From: JBOFBH01 sp051657715
GTDB taxonomy: Bacteria; Actinomycetota; Actinomycetes; Actinomycetales; Angustibacteraceae
Direction of reading: 5' to 3'
Assembly: GCA_051657715.1 (NCBI GenBank)
Contig: JBOFLF010000046.1
Span: 1-64,000, forward strand
DNA length: 64,000 bases
The position numbers and the translations under genes are program-made. Shown here in pieces: positions 15,150 through 24,032 of the stretch; position 1 is the first letter of the stretch, and each line of letters opens with the position of its first letter. The notes under the pieces were generated by a model. It had not been told where the DNA came from and made no database searches. It saw only the letters and a program-made list of their open reading frames with translations.

Positions 15150-17086
15150 CCGACGACCTGGAACTGCTACGCCGCTTCGAGCCTGTGCTGCGTTTCACCC
15201 AGGGCGAGATGTTCTTTCCGATGGCGGTGGACTCCTACCTCGCTCGTTGCAGCATGTGGCTGCGGGACAGCGATGGGCGGCAGCATCGACTTGCCGGGGT
15301 AGGAGAGGTGGACACCCGCTCGCTGGGCACGATCCGGTCTGGTGCCGGCACCGCCTATCTGCGTTATGTGCAGCAACCGCTGGACCTGCCGGCCTACCTG
15401 CGGTGGCGCCGGGACCCGGACCGGCCGCCGTTCGAGGCCGTCGGGAGGTGGGCGCGGGTGGGACTGGCCTCCCGGCTGCTCGACACGGCGTTCGACGCTG
15501 GCTCCGCGCTTCGCGGCCACGTGCCAGGCGGGACCACTGCCGTCGCCGAGCAGCAGTACCGCCAGGACGCCAGCGGCAGCGCGCCGGTCTACTACGGCCG
15601 GGTCGTGCGCGAGGGCGGGTACACGGTGCTGCACTATCTGTACTTCTATGCCATGAACGACTTCCGGTCCTCCTTCTACGGCGTCAACGACCACGAGGCG
15701 GACTGGGAGCAGGTGCTGGTCTACGTCGTCGAAGACCCGCACCATCCTGATCCGCAGCGAGCGGTGCCGGTCTGGGTGGCCTGCGCCGCGCACGACACCG
15801 CCGGTGCCGACCTGCGTCGCAGGTGGGACGACCCGCAGCTGGAGCGGGTCGACGACACCCATCCCGTGGTGTTCGTCGCGGCCGGCTCGCACGCGTCTTA
15901 CTTCACCGCGGGGGAGTACCTGTTCGAGGTGCAGCCACGGCTGCTGGACCGTGCGGTCCGAGCCGGATCTGGGCTGCAGCACGTGTGGCGGGAGGTGCTC
16001 GGCCAGGGCGATGAGGGTCCTCGACCGGCTCGCCGTGGTCCTCGGGGCCGGCTCAGTGTGCCGTTCGTCGACTACGCCCGTGGCGATGGCGAGCACATCG
16101 GAGGCGTTGGGGAGCTCAGTGAATCGCATGCCGGTGGCCATGAGTGGCAGTGGTCACCCGTCCTGCTGCTCGGTGATGAACCTTGGCTCGACCGCTATCG
16201 AGGACTGTGGGGTTTGGACACGCGCGACCCGTGGGGCGGGGAACGCGCTCCCGCAGGGCCGAAGTACGAGCGGGATGGGAGCCTGCGGCGTTCCTGGTAC
16301 GACCCCCTGGGTTTTGTCGGGCTGGACGAGGTGCCGGCGCCGGCGGCCATCCCCGACACCTTGCGCTGGCGGTTGGCCGAGCTGCAACGGGAGCGGGAGC
16401 ACCTTCAGCAGCAGGTGGACTCGGTACGCCGCCGGGTGCACTGCGATGCGCTGGGCCGCTCGGTTGAGGCGACCTGGCGGGGGAGCGGGGACGCCGCGAC
16501 CGCCGCCGCGTCACCTGCGCCAACGGACGGCGTGCCCGGCAGCGGCATGGAGGCCGGGTTGTCCCGTGCCAGGGACGAGCTGCATCGGCTGCTCAGGCAC
16601 CGGTCCACGATCGACGACGCGATCACGGCGACCCGCGCGGCGGTGGAAGCCGTTCACCACGGTGAACGGCCAGGCGTCGGGGATCACCTGCGGCACCCCC
16701 ACCAGCCGCTGCCTCCGGTGAGTCGGCTGCCGTGGTTGGGGGAGTTGTGGTCCGCCACCAGTGGCGGACTGCTGATCTTGCTTCTCGGGCTGCTTCCGCT
16801 GCTGGGCACCCCTAATCCGCTGCTCAGTCTGTCGATCGTGCTGGCTGTGGTTTTCGGCCTGGATGCGGTGCTGCGGGGTCAAGGTGTGCGGTTCGCCCTG
16901 AGCTACACCGTGGTGATGGCGATCATCAGCTGCGGCGTTCTTCTCGTCGTCTACTGGCGCGTGGTGCTCGTCAGCGGCATCGCCTTGTTCGTCTTGTCCA
17001 CCATCCGGGACAACGTCCGCGAGCTGCGTTCTCTTCGGTGGCGGCGGGCCATCCACACCACTCGGGTCCGGCGTTCAGGTCGCTAG
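15146..17086 (+). CDS. Vps62/DUF946-like protein with C-terminal membrane helices
   Basis: A 646-residue protein. The N-terminal part (residues 1-about 390) resembles the Vps62/DUF946 family: FEPVLRFTQGEMFFPM at the start, then VYYGRV, HYLYFYAMNDFR, the HE-x-DWE stretch NDHEADWEQVLVYV and FVAAGSHASYF. A coiled coil follows (LAELQREREHLQQQVDSVRRRV, about 415-440), then a second helical region and three to four hydrophobic helices near residues 530-630. Family members are widespread in fungi and plants; no biochemical role is established that I know. ATG overlaps the preceding stop. A soluble lobe tethered to the membrane is inferred. Confidence 0.75.
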   Translation: MTDDLELLRRFEPVLRFTQGEMFFPMAVDSYLARCSMWLRDSDGRQHRLAGVGEVDTRSLGTIRSGAGTAYLRYVQQPLDLPAYLRWRRDPDRPPFEAVGRWARVGLASRLLDTAFDAGSALRGHVPGGTTAVAEQQYRQDASGSAPVYYGRVVREGGYTVLHYLYFYAMNDFRSSFYGVNDHEADWEQVLVYVVEDPHHPDPQRAVPVWVACAAHDTAGADLRRRWDDPQLERVDDTHPVVFVAAGSHASYFTAGEYLFEVQPRLLDRAVRAGSGLQHVWREVLGQGDEGPRPARRGPRGRLSVPFVDYARGDGEHIGGVGELSESHAGGHEWQWSPVLLLGDEPWLDRYRGLWGLDTRDPWGGERAPAGPKYERDGSLRRSWYDPLGFVGLDEVPAPAAIPDTLRWRLAELQREREHLQQQVDSVRRRVHCDALGRSVEATWRGSGDAATAAASPAPTDGVPGSGMEAGLSRARDELHRLLRHRSTIDDAITATRAAVEAVHHGERPGVGDHLRHPHQPLPPVSRLPWLGELWSATSGGLLILLLGLLPLLGTPNPLLSLSIVLAVVFGLDAVLRGQGVRFALSYTVVMAIISCGVLLVVYWRVVLVSGIALFVLSTIRDNVRELRSLRWRRAIHTTRVRRSGR

Positions 17087-17237
17087 GCACGGACGGCGCA
17101 TCAGGGCGACTCGGAAGAACTATGACAGAGGGTTGAAACTTAACCACTGAGGGGCAAGAGTATGCAGACGTGTCGGGGACCCGACGACGCGACGCCGAGC
17201 AATCCTTGCCCGGCCTCATTGATCTCGGAGGTCACAC

Positions 17238-18647
17238 GTGTCCATTCTTAGCCGCGAGCGCAGCATCGCCGGCCTGGGCTATAGCCGGTGGCTCATCCCA
17301 CCAGCTGCCCTGGCCGTCCACCTGTCCATCGGCCAGGTGTATGCGTTCAGCGTGTTCAAGACCAGCCTGGTCGACCACTTCGATGTCGGCCTGACGCCGA
17401 TCGCCGTGATCTTCTCGATCGCGATCGTGATGCTCGGGCTGTCCGCTGCCTTCGGCGGTACCTGGATCGAGCGGAACGGACCACGGGCCGCCATGGTGGT
17501 GTCGGCGATCTGCTTCAGCTCCGGCCTGCTCATCGGCTCACTGGGTATCAGCACCGGCCAGCTGTGGCTGCTGTACCTCGGGTACGGCGTCATCGGCGGT
17601 ATCGGTCTGGGCATCGGCTACATCTCGCCGGTGTCCACTCTCATCAAGTGGTTCCCAGACCGGCCGGGTCTGGCCACAGGACTGGCGATCATGGGTTTCG
17701 GCGGCGGCGCCTTGCTGGCTTCTCCGCTGTCCAACTCGCTGCTTGCGCGTTTCGACCCCGCGTTCGACGCCACCGTCAAGGGTGCCGTGGCCGACGGTGG
17801 GGCGTTGTCCGCCACGTTCGCCACGCTCGGGGTGCTGTACCTGGTGCTGATGCTGTTCGGCGCGAGCCTGGTGCGGCTGCCCGCGGAAGAGGCCGACGGT
17901 GTCACGGTCAACCATCATCGCGAGGGCTGGAACGGCGCCCAGGTTTCAGCCAAGGGTGCCGTGCGCACCCCGCAGTTCGCCCTGCTGTGGATCGTGTTGT
18001 TCTGCAACGTGACCGCGGGGATCGGCATCCTGGAGCAGGCAGCCCCGATGATCCAGGACTTCTTCCGGGACGGCGGGACCTCCTCGGTCACAGCGGCCGC
18101 TGCGGGTGGTTTCGTCGGCGTCTTGGCGATCGCCAACATGACCGGTCGTGTGGTGTGGTCCTCGACGTCTGATGTCGTGGGGCGACGTCGTATCTACATG
18201 CTCTACCTCGGCGCGGGCGCGGTGCTGTACGTCTTGCTGGCTACCGTCGGCAGTACGTCCACCCTGGCGTTCGTCGCTCTGGCTGCCGGCATTCTCACGT
18301 TCTACGGCGGCGGTTTCGCGACCATCCCGGCCTACCTCAAGGATCTGTTCGGCACCCATCAGGTGGGGGCGATCCACGGTCGGCTGTTGACCGCCTGGTC
18401 GTGTGCCGGGGTCGCCGGCCCGTTGATCGTCAACGCCATCATCGAGCGGGACGGTGAGCCGGGCACGCTCACAGCGTCGTCCTACGAACCGGCGTTGTTC
18501 GTGATGGTCGGCCTGCTGGTGATCGGTTTCGTGGCCAACCTGTTGGTCCGGCCGGTCGATGCCCGCCACTTCGTCCAGCAGCCGACCGTCGATCGCACCG
18601 CTTCCACACCCCGCAACCAGGAGGTCGTCAGCCGTGGACCCGCGTGA
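17238..18647 (+). CDS. OFA-type MFS transporter (oxalate/formate antiporter-like)
   Basis: A 469-residue twelve-helix transporter. Signatures of the oxalate:formate antiporter group are the N terminus SRWLIPPAALAVHLSIGQVYAFSVF, GYGVIGGIGLGIGYISPVSTLIKWFPDRPGLATG and ERNGPRAAM. GTG 17238 has GGAGG seven bases upstream. It lies next to a formate-dehydrogenase-like oxidoreductase and near fdhD, which fits carriage of a small carboxylate, but OFA members also carry other anions. The stop overlaps a small membrane protein gene. Confidence 0.88.
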   Translation: MSILSRERSIAGLGYSRWLIPPAALAVHLSIGQVYAFSVFKTSLVDHFDVGLTPIAVIFSIAIVMLGLSAAFGGTWIERNGPRAAMVVSAICFSSGLLIGSLGISTGQLWLLYLGYGVIGGIGLGIGYISPVSTLIKWFPDRPGLATGLAIMGFGGGALLASPLSNSLLARFDPAFDATVKGAVADGGALSATFATLGVLYLVLMLFGASLVRLPAEEADGVTVNHHREGWNGAQVSAKGAVRTPQFALLWIVLFCNVTAGIGILEQAAPMIQDFFRDGGTSSVTAAAAGGFVGVLAIANMTGRVVWSSTSDVVGRRRIYMLYLGAGAVLYVLLATVGSTSTLAFVALAAGILTFYGGGFATIPAYLKDLFGTHQVGAIHGRLLTAWSCAGVAGPLIVNAIIERDGEPGTLTASSYEPALFVMVGLLVIGFVANLLVRPVDARHFVQQPTVDRTASTPRNQEVVSRGPA

Positions 18648-18783
18648 GGCTCAGATGCCAACTCAGCAGATTCGAACCACCCCAGGCCCGGTGATCGCCG
18701 CCGCCTGGCTGGTGGTGAGCGTGCTGCTCGCCTACGGCCTGTGGCAGACCGCTCTCAAGGCAGCGAAGCTGTTCACGAGCTAG
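18634..18783 (+). CDS. Small membrane partner of the OFA transporter
   Basis: A 49-residue single-helix protein (PVIAAAWLVVSVLLAYGLWQT) overlapping the 3' end of the transporter gene by 14 bp. GTG 18634 has AGGAGG nine bases upstream; ATG 18655 is an alternative giving 42 residues. Small proteins in this position, with the TPGPVIAAAWL pattern, are annotated in actinobacteria as an MFS transporter small subunit. Whether it is needed for transport is unknown. Confidence 0.75.
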   Translation: MDPREAQMPTQQIRTTPGPVIAAAWLVVSVLLAYGLWQTALKAAKLFTS

Positions 18784-18801
18784 CCAGATCTGATCGACCC
18801 T

Positions 18802-18849
18802 GGTGTGGGGTCGTTGAGCGTCGGAGACGGTGCTTGACGACCCCACACC
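18802..18849. terminator. Strong bidirectional hairpin after the OFA operon
   Basis: Exact 13-bp arms GGTGTGGGGTCGT (18802-18814) and 18837-18849 with a 22-nt loop, 18 bp after the stop of the small membrane gene. It separates that operon from the convergent ydeP-like gene. No T-tract is seen, which is usual for high-GC actinomycete terminators. Confidence 0.7.
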
Positions 18850-18984
18850 GGGTTATGACGGGCACCCCTCGGCAGACCTCGGAAACGGTGTGCGACGAGC
18901 GCGATGGGGGAGCGCGATGGGCGCCAACGGGGCTCCGTCGCGGCTGCTGAATGCGCGGCACGAAACGCAGCGGATGTCTCGCTG

Positions 18985-21324
18985 CTACCCGATGGCGTCG
19001 TCGTCGAGGGCGGCATCGATGCTGCCGCCGCCCTGACCGGTCGGCTCCAAGCGCACCACCAGCGATTTGCTGACCGGAGTCCCTGACTCGGCGGCTACGT
19101 GGTCGGCTGGCACCAGCACGTTGGTCTCCGGGAAGTACGCAGCTGCGCAGTCCGGCGCTGTCGGGTAGGCCACGCACCGGAAACCCGCCGCTCGTCGTTC
19201 ACCGTCGGACCACTCGGTGACCAGGTCGACCACGTCGCCGTCGTGCAAGCCGCGGGCGTGCAGGTCATCCGGGTGCACCAAGACGACGCGACGTCCCCCG
19301 TGGATACCGCGATACCGGTCATCGGGGCCGTACACGGTGGTGTTGAACTGGTCATGGCTGCGGATCGTCTGCAGCAGGAGGCATCCGTCGGGCAGGCGCA
19401 GCGGCTGTAGGTCGCTGACAGTGAATCGCGCGTGTCCGTCAGGGGTGTCGAAGCGCCGCTCGTCCCGCGGCCGGTGCGGGAGCAGGAAGCCGCGCCGGTC
19501 GGCCGCCAGCCGAGCGTTGAAGTCGGTGAAGCCGGGGATGGTGCGCGCGATCGAATCGCGGATCGTGGCGTAGGTCTGCGAGTACTGCTCCCACGGCACG
19601 GGGTGCTCGGGGCCAAGAACGTGCCGAGCCAGCCGCGCCACCAATGTGGGCTCGCCGATCACCTTCGGGGATGGCGGGGCCAGCCGGCCGATGCTCGGGC
19701 GCACCTGTCCCTGGGAGTCTTCCACGGTGACCACCTGGGGCCCAGACGCGGTGGCATCGGTGTCGGTCCGCCCGCGGACCGGAAGGATGAGCGCGGTCTG
19801 TCCGGTCACGGTGTGCGAGCGGTTGAGCTTCGTGGAGATCTGGACGGTCAGGTCGCAGCTGCGCAACCCCCGGTAGACGGCGGGCGTGTCCGGGGTCGCG
19901 GTGGCGAAGTTGCCGCCGAGTCCGACGAACACGCGGATCCGACCGTCCCGCAACGCCTGGACGGTCCCGACGGCGTTCAGGCCGGGCTGGTATCGAGGGG
20001 TGAAACCGAACTCCGCGCCGATCGCGTCCAGGAACGCCGGGGTGGCGTGGTCGTTGATACCCATGGTGCGGTCGCCCTGCACGTTGCTGTGCCCGCGGAC
20101 CGGGCACGGGCCGGCGCCCGGCTTGCCGATGTTCCCCTGCAGCAGCAGCACGTTGACGATCTCGCGGATGGACGCGACCGCGTCGGCGTGCTGGGTGAGA
20201 CCCATCGCCCAGCAGATCGTGGTGGCCCGGCTGCGGACGAACAGGTCAGCCAGCTGTCGCAGCTGGGTTCGACTCAAGCCAGTGTCCTGTTCCACCGCCG
20301 TCCAGTCCACGGACCGCACATGTGCCGCGTACTCGTCGTACCCGCTGGTGCTGGATGCGATGAAGTCCTGGTCGAGCACGGTGCCGGGGGCGGCGTCCTC
20401 CGCGTCGAGCAGGAGTGCGCCGAGACCCTGCAGCAGGGCCTTGTCGCCACCGAGGCGGACCTGCAGGTGCAGGTCCGCGATCGGTGTGCCACCGCCGACC
20501 AGGCCCCGCGCGGTCTGTGGGTTCCGGAACTTGAGCAACCCGGCTTCTGGCAATGGGTTTACCGCCACCACGACGGCGCCGTTCTGCTTGGCGCGCTCCA
20601 CATGGGTGAGCATCCGGGGAGCGTTGCTGCCCGGATTCTGACCCATGATGACGATCAGCTCCGCCTGCTCCAGGCTCTCCACGGTGACCGCGCCCTTGCC
20701 GATGCCCAGGGTGCTGATCATCGCCACCCCGCTCGACTCGTGACACATGTTCGAGCAGTCCGGGAGGTTGTTCGTCCCGTACGCCCGGACGAATGCCTGG
20801 TAGAGGTAGGCAGCTTCGTTGCTGGTGCGGCCGGAGGTGTAGAAGGCGGCCTGATCCGGGTTTTCCAGGCCGACCAGGTGCTCGGCGATCAACGCGAAGG
20901 CGTCCTCCCACTCGATGGGCTCGTAGTGGGTCGCGCCAGGTCGCAGGACCATCGGCTCGGTAAGGCGGCCTTGCTGACCGAGCCACCACTCGCTGCGCTC
21001 GTCCAGGTCGGCCACCGGGTGTCGAGCGAAGAACTCGCGGTCCACCACCCGGGTGGTGGCCTCCCAGGCCACCGCCTTGCTGCCGTTCTCGCAGAACTCC
21101 GCCGTCCGACGGTGCTCCGGGTCCGGCCACGCGCAGGACGGGCAGTCGAATCCGCCCTCCTGGTTCATCCGTCGCAAGACCTGGGCGCTGCGGGCTAGGC
21201 CCATGTGGCGGACGCTGCCGACCACGGACGACCGGATGGCTGGTAACCCGGCCACGGCCTCGGACGGTCGGGTCACCTGGATAGGGGTGTCTGACTGATC
21301 CGGCACTTTTGCGGCATCTGGCAT
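18985..21324 (-). CDS. FdhF/YdeP-family molybdopterin oxidoreductase
   Basis: A 779-residue protein of the formate dehydrogenase alpha-like YdeP family. Near the N terminus are cysteines in CPSCAWPDP and EFCENG; the core shows FYTSGRTSNEAAYLYQAFVRAYGTNNLPDCSNMCHESSG, the molybdopterin segments GQNPGSNAPRM and LLLQGNIGKPGAGPCPVRGHSNVQGDRTMG, and a C-terminal pterin-binding domain. Catalytic activity of YdeP proteins is poorly defined; a link with formate is inferred from FdhD and the OFA transporter nearby. ATG 21324 has TACGAT six bases upstream, so the mRNA is probably leaderless. Confidence 0.88.
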   Translation of the reverse strand: MPDAAKVPDQSDTPIQVTRPSEAVAGLPAIRSSVVGSVRHMGLARSAQVLRRMNQEGGFDCPSCAWPDPEHRRTAEFCENGSKAVAWEATTRVVDREFFARHPVADLDERSEWWLGQQGRLTEPMVLRPGATHYEPIEWEDAFALIAEHLVGLENPDQAAFYTSGRTSNEAAYLYQAFVRAYGTNNLPDCSNMCHESSGVAMISTLGIGKGAVTVESLEQAELIVIMGQNPGSNAPRMLTHVERAKQNGAVVVAVNPLPEAGLLKFRNPQTARGLVGGGTPIADLHLQVRLGGDKALLQGLGALLLDAEDAAPGTVLDQDFIASSTSGYDEYAAHVRSVDWTAVEQDTGLSRTQLRQLADLFVRSRATTICWAMGLTQHADAVASIREIVNVLLLQGNIGKPGAGPCPVRGHSNVQGDRTMGINDHATPAFLDAIGAEFGFTPRYQPGLNAVGTVQALRDGRIRVFVGLGGNFATATPDTPAVYRGLRSCDLTVQISTKLNRSHTVTGQTALILPVRGRTDTDATASGPQVVTVEDSQGQVRPSIGRLAPPSPKVIGEPTLVARLARHVLGPEHPVPWEQYSQTYATIRDSIARTIPGFTDFNARLAADRRGFLLPHRPRDERRFDTPDGHARFTVSDLQPLRLPDGCLLLQTIRSHDQFNTTVYGPDDRYRGIHGGRRVVLVHPDDLHARGLHDGDVVDLVTEWSDGERRAAGFRCVAYPTAPDCAAAYFPETNVLVPADHVAAESGTPVSKSLVVRLEPTGQGGGSIDAALDDDAIG

Positions 21325-21330
21325 AGACCC

Positions 21331-21336
21331 ATCGTA
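21331..21336 (-). promoter_or_regulatory. -10 element, leaderless ydeP-like mRNA
   Basis: TACGAT, six bases (GGGTCT), then ATG 21324. Confidence 0.55.
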
Positions 21337-21519
21337 GGCTTGTCGTCGGCGTGGTGGTCGTCGACTTCGCTGAAGCCGGCCGGGTCTCGTGGAGGGTCGC
21401 TTGCGCGGACGGGGCCAGGTCTAGTGGACTAGCTTCCGACACCAACCGAAGCAGGTGACCGCCACCTGGTCACCCACCCGGCACGCACAGACCCGGGGAC
21501 AGACGGAGGAGCGACCATC

Positions 21520-21948
21520 GTGAGTGCCACCGCGGACGCCGCGGCCGACCGGGGGTTCATCAGTCGGCTGGGTCTGCACCAAGGCCAGGTTGTTCAGGAA
21601 TTGGGCTGGGACGACGACGCGGACGACGGGGTGCGTCAGGCGATCGAGGGCGCCGTCGCCGGTGAGCTGCTCGACGAGGAGTCCGACGAGGTCGCGGACA
21701 TCGTGGTGCTCTGGTGGCGCGAGGACGAGGGCGATCTGGTTGACGCGTTGGTTGACGCGCTGACCAACCTGGCGGACGGTGGCGCGGTGCTGCTGCTCAC
21801 CCCGAAGGCCGGACGTGATGGTCATGTCCAGGCCAGCGATGTCGCGGAGGCCGCGCTCGCTGCTGGCCTGCACAGCACCAGTACGGTGGCTGCTGGCTCG
21901 GATTGGAGTGCCACCCGGCTGGTGGCCCCGCGGTCCGGACGCAAGTGA
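21520..21948 (+). CDS. DUF3052 family protein
   Basis: A 142-residue acidic protein of a family confined to actinobacteria. Recognisable segments are LGLHQGQVVQELGWDDDADDGVRQAIE, DIVVLWWREDEGDLVDALVDALTNL and GAVLLLTPKAGRDGHV. GTG 21520 follows GGAGGAG by nine bases. It normally sits between aceE and ahpE (Rv2239c position); here about 8 kb of accessory genes separates it from aceE. Biochemical role unknown. Confidence 0.88.
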   Translation: MSATADAAADRGFISRLGLHQGQVVQELGWDDDADDGVRQAIEGAVAGELLDEESDEVADIVVLWWREDEGDLVDALVDALTNLADGGAVLLLTPKAGRDGHVQASDVAEAALAAGLHSTSTVAAGSDWSATRLVAPRSGRK

Positions 21949-22026
21949 GCTGCCGGCGATAGCTCGCCCCTGCCTGCCCTTGTCACGCCCACCTGCCACG
22001 CCTATCGCACACGGGAGACGATGACC

Positions 22027-22497
22027 ATGAGTGACCTGAGCGCGCCCGGCCCCGAGGTCGGCGCTGCGGCACCGGACTTCACCCTGAAGGATCAGCAGGG
22101 GCAGGACGTCACCCTGTCCACGCTGGATCGGGCCGCCCTGCTGGTGTTCTACCCATTCGCGTTCTCCGGGATCTGCACCGGTGAGCTGTGCCAGATCCGC
22201 GACGACCTGTCCGCCTTCGAGAACGACGCCGTGCGGGTCATGGGGATCTCGTGTGATCCGATGTGGTCGTTGCGGGCGTGGGGCGAGGACCAGGGCTACA
22301 CCTTCCCGTTGTTGTCCGATTTCTGGCCGCACGGCGCGGTCGCCCAGGACTATGGCGTGTTCAACGCCGACGCGGGCTTCGCTGTTCGGGGCACCTTCTT
22401 GGTGGACGCCGCCGGTGTGCTGCGGTGGAAGGTCGTGAATGGGCCGGGCGAGGCCCGAGACATCAGCGCTTATCGGGAGGCTTTGGCTACGTTGTAG
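22027..22497 (+). CDS. ahpE: AhpE-type peroxiredoxin
   Basis: A 156-residue thiol peroxidase reducing hydroperoxides. The peroxidatic Cys is in YPFAFSGICTGELCQIRDD (near residue 48); GISCDPMWSLRAWG and the conserved Arg in FAVRGTFLVD complete the active site. A second cysteine three residues after CTGEL is present, while many AhpE proteins work as one-Cys enzymes. ATG 22027 is preferred over ATG 22021 because GGGAGA is then nine bases away. Same neighbour as in mycobacteria. Confidence 0.92.
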   Translation: MSDLSAPGPEVGAAAPDFTLKDQQGQDVTLSTLDRAALLVFYPFAFSGICTGELCQIRDDLSAFENDAVRVMGISCDPMWSLRAWGEDQGYTFPLLSDFWPHGAVAQDYGVFNADAGFAVRGTFLVDAAGVLRWKVVNGPGEARDISAYREALATL

Positions 22498-22591
22498 ACC
22501 TCCGCCGTGAGGCGGTGGTGCGCTCGCGACAGTGGTGGTCGGCGGTAGCGGCCCGTCGCTATCCGGGTCGACTCGCCACTGGCCGAAGGAT

Positions 22592-22664
22592 GGGCCTGTA
22601 GCTCAGCTGGTAGAGCACCGCGTTTACACCGCGGGTGTCGTCGGTTCGAACCCGGCCGGGCCCA
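22592..22664 (+). tRNA. tRNA-Val (anticodon TAC)
   Basis: A 73-nt cloverleaf: acceptor GGGCCTG with CGGGCCC (one T-G pair) and discriminator A; D arm GCTC/GAGC; anticodon stem CCGCG/CGCGG with loop TTTACAC, anticodon TAC; five-base variable loop; T arm GTCGG TTCGAAC CCGGC. CCA is not encoded. It reads GUA valine codons. A tRNA-Val downstream of ahpE is common in actinomycetes. Confidence 0.95.
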
Positions 22665-22793
22665 CGAGAGCCGTCGTATGCCCTGCCTTTCTGATCAGGG
22701 CACGATGGGCGCCCCAGCCGTCGTCCCGCCGCCCGATCAGGCGGTTGGATGGTTGCCCAACCGGCGGTCGGGCGGTGCTGGGCGGTCGCTGGA

Positions 22794-22799
22794 TAGGTT
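22794..22799 (+). promoter_or_regulatory. -10 element, leaderless nif3-like mRNA
   Basis: TAGGTT, six bases (GTGCCC), then GTG 22806. Confidence 0.5.
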
Positions 22800-22805
22800 G
22801 TGCCC

Positions 22806-24032
22806 GTGACCCCAACGAGCCGGAAAGCCAGCCCTTCAGCGGAGGGTCGGAGCCAGCGTTCCGGCCACGAGCAACCGGTCAAGTTGTCACGGGTGATCGA
22901 TGTGCTGGACGGGTTGTACCCACCACCCAGTGCCATGAGCTGGGACGCTGTCGGGCTGGTGTGCGGCGATCCGGACCAGCATGTGCGGCGGGTGCTCCTC
23001 GCGGTCGATCCGACCGCTGCCGTGGTGGACGAGGCGTTGCAGTGGGGCGCTGATGTGCTGATCGCCCACCACCCGCTGTTGCTGCGCGGCGTCCACGGGG
23101 TGCCGGCGACGACGGCGAAGGGTCGGGTGGTCCATCGGCTGATCCGAGGCAACTGCGCCCTGTACGTGGCGCACACCAACGCGGATATCGCCTCGCCTGG
23201 GGTCAGTGACGCGCTCGCCCGGGTGCTGGGCCTCGACGACCTGCACCCCTTGACACCGCACCCGACCCAGCAGCTCGACAAGGTCGTGGCCTTCGTGCCG
23301 ACGGCGGACGCCGATCGATTGGTCGACGCCCTCGCGGACGCCGGTGCCGGCGCTGTCGGTGAGTACAGCCGGTGCGCGTGGACCGCGACCGGTACCGGAA
23401 CCTTCACGCCGGGGACGACGGCTCAGCCGGCGATCGGCCAGCCGGGTCGGGTCGAGCAAGTCCTGGAGAGCCGGGTTGAGATGGTGGTGCCACGTCAGCG
23501 CCGGCTCTCCGTAGTCGCGGCGCTGCGTGCCGCGCATCCCTATGAAGAGCCCGCTTTCGACATCCTCGAGCTGGCCGACCCGGGGCGCGGCACCGGAGTC
23601 GGCCGGGTGGGTCAGCTGGTTCGGCCGATGACGCTGGAGCAGTTCGCCCGACACGTGGCCACCGTGTTGCCCGCCACCGTCCAGGGGGTTCGGGTGGCCG
23701 GGGACGCCGACGCTGTCGTTCGGCGGGTGGCGGTGGTCGGTGGTGCCGGTGACAGTGAGTTTGCCGCCGTGCGGGCCAGCGGCGCCGACGTCTACCTGAC
23801 AGCGGACCTTCGGCATCATCCGGTCAGCGAGGCTCGGGAGACGGCCGGCGGCGGGCCTCCGTACATCGTGGATGTCTCGCACTGGGCCAGCGAGTGGCCA
23901 TGGCTGGCTGGATGCGAGAGCGGGTTGGCGGCTGGCCTCGGCCCGGCCGGCAGTACCGTAGAGACCCGCGTCAGCACGACGCGGACCGACCCGTGGACGA
24001 TGCACGTTCCGAGCCGAGGGAGCCAGCCCTGA
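22806..24032 (+). CDS. Nif3-like dinuclear metal-centre protein (YbgI/YqfO family)
   Basis: A 408-residue Nif3 family protein of the long type with an inserted middle domain. Metal-ligand motifs are visible: IAHHPLLLRGVH and VAHTNADIA in the N half and VDVSHWASEWPW in the C half; the insert contains HPYEEPAFDILEL. Molecular role is uncertain. GTG 22806 fits the -10 spacing; GTG 22800 would add two residues. Translationally linked to the zinc-ribbon gene, as in other actinobacteria (Rv2230c-Rv2228c order). Confidence 0.9.
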   Translation: MTPTSRKASPSAEGRSQRSGHEQPVKLSRVIDVLDGLYPPPSAMSWDAVGLVCGDPDQHVRRVLLAVDPTAAVVDEALQWGADVLIAHHPLLLRGVHGVPATTAKGRVVHRLIRGNCALYVAHTNADIASPGVSDALARVLGLDDLHPLTPHPTQQLDKVVAFVPTADADRLVDALADAGAGAVGEYSRCAWTATGTGTFTPGTTAQPAIGQPGRVEQVLESRVEMVVPRQRRLSVVAALRAAHPYEEPAFDILELADPGRGTGVGRVGQLVRPMTLEQFARHVATVLPATVQGVRVAGDADAVVRRVAVVGGAGDSEFAAVRASGADVYLTADLRHHPVSEARETAGGGPPYIVDVSHWASEWPWLAGCESGLAAGLGPAGSTVETRVSTTRTDPWTMHVPSRGSQP

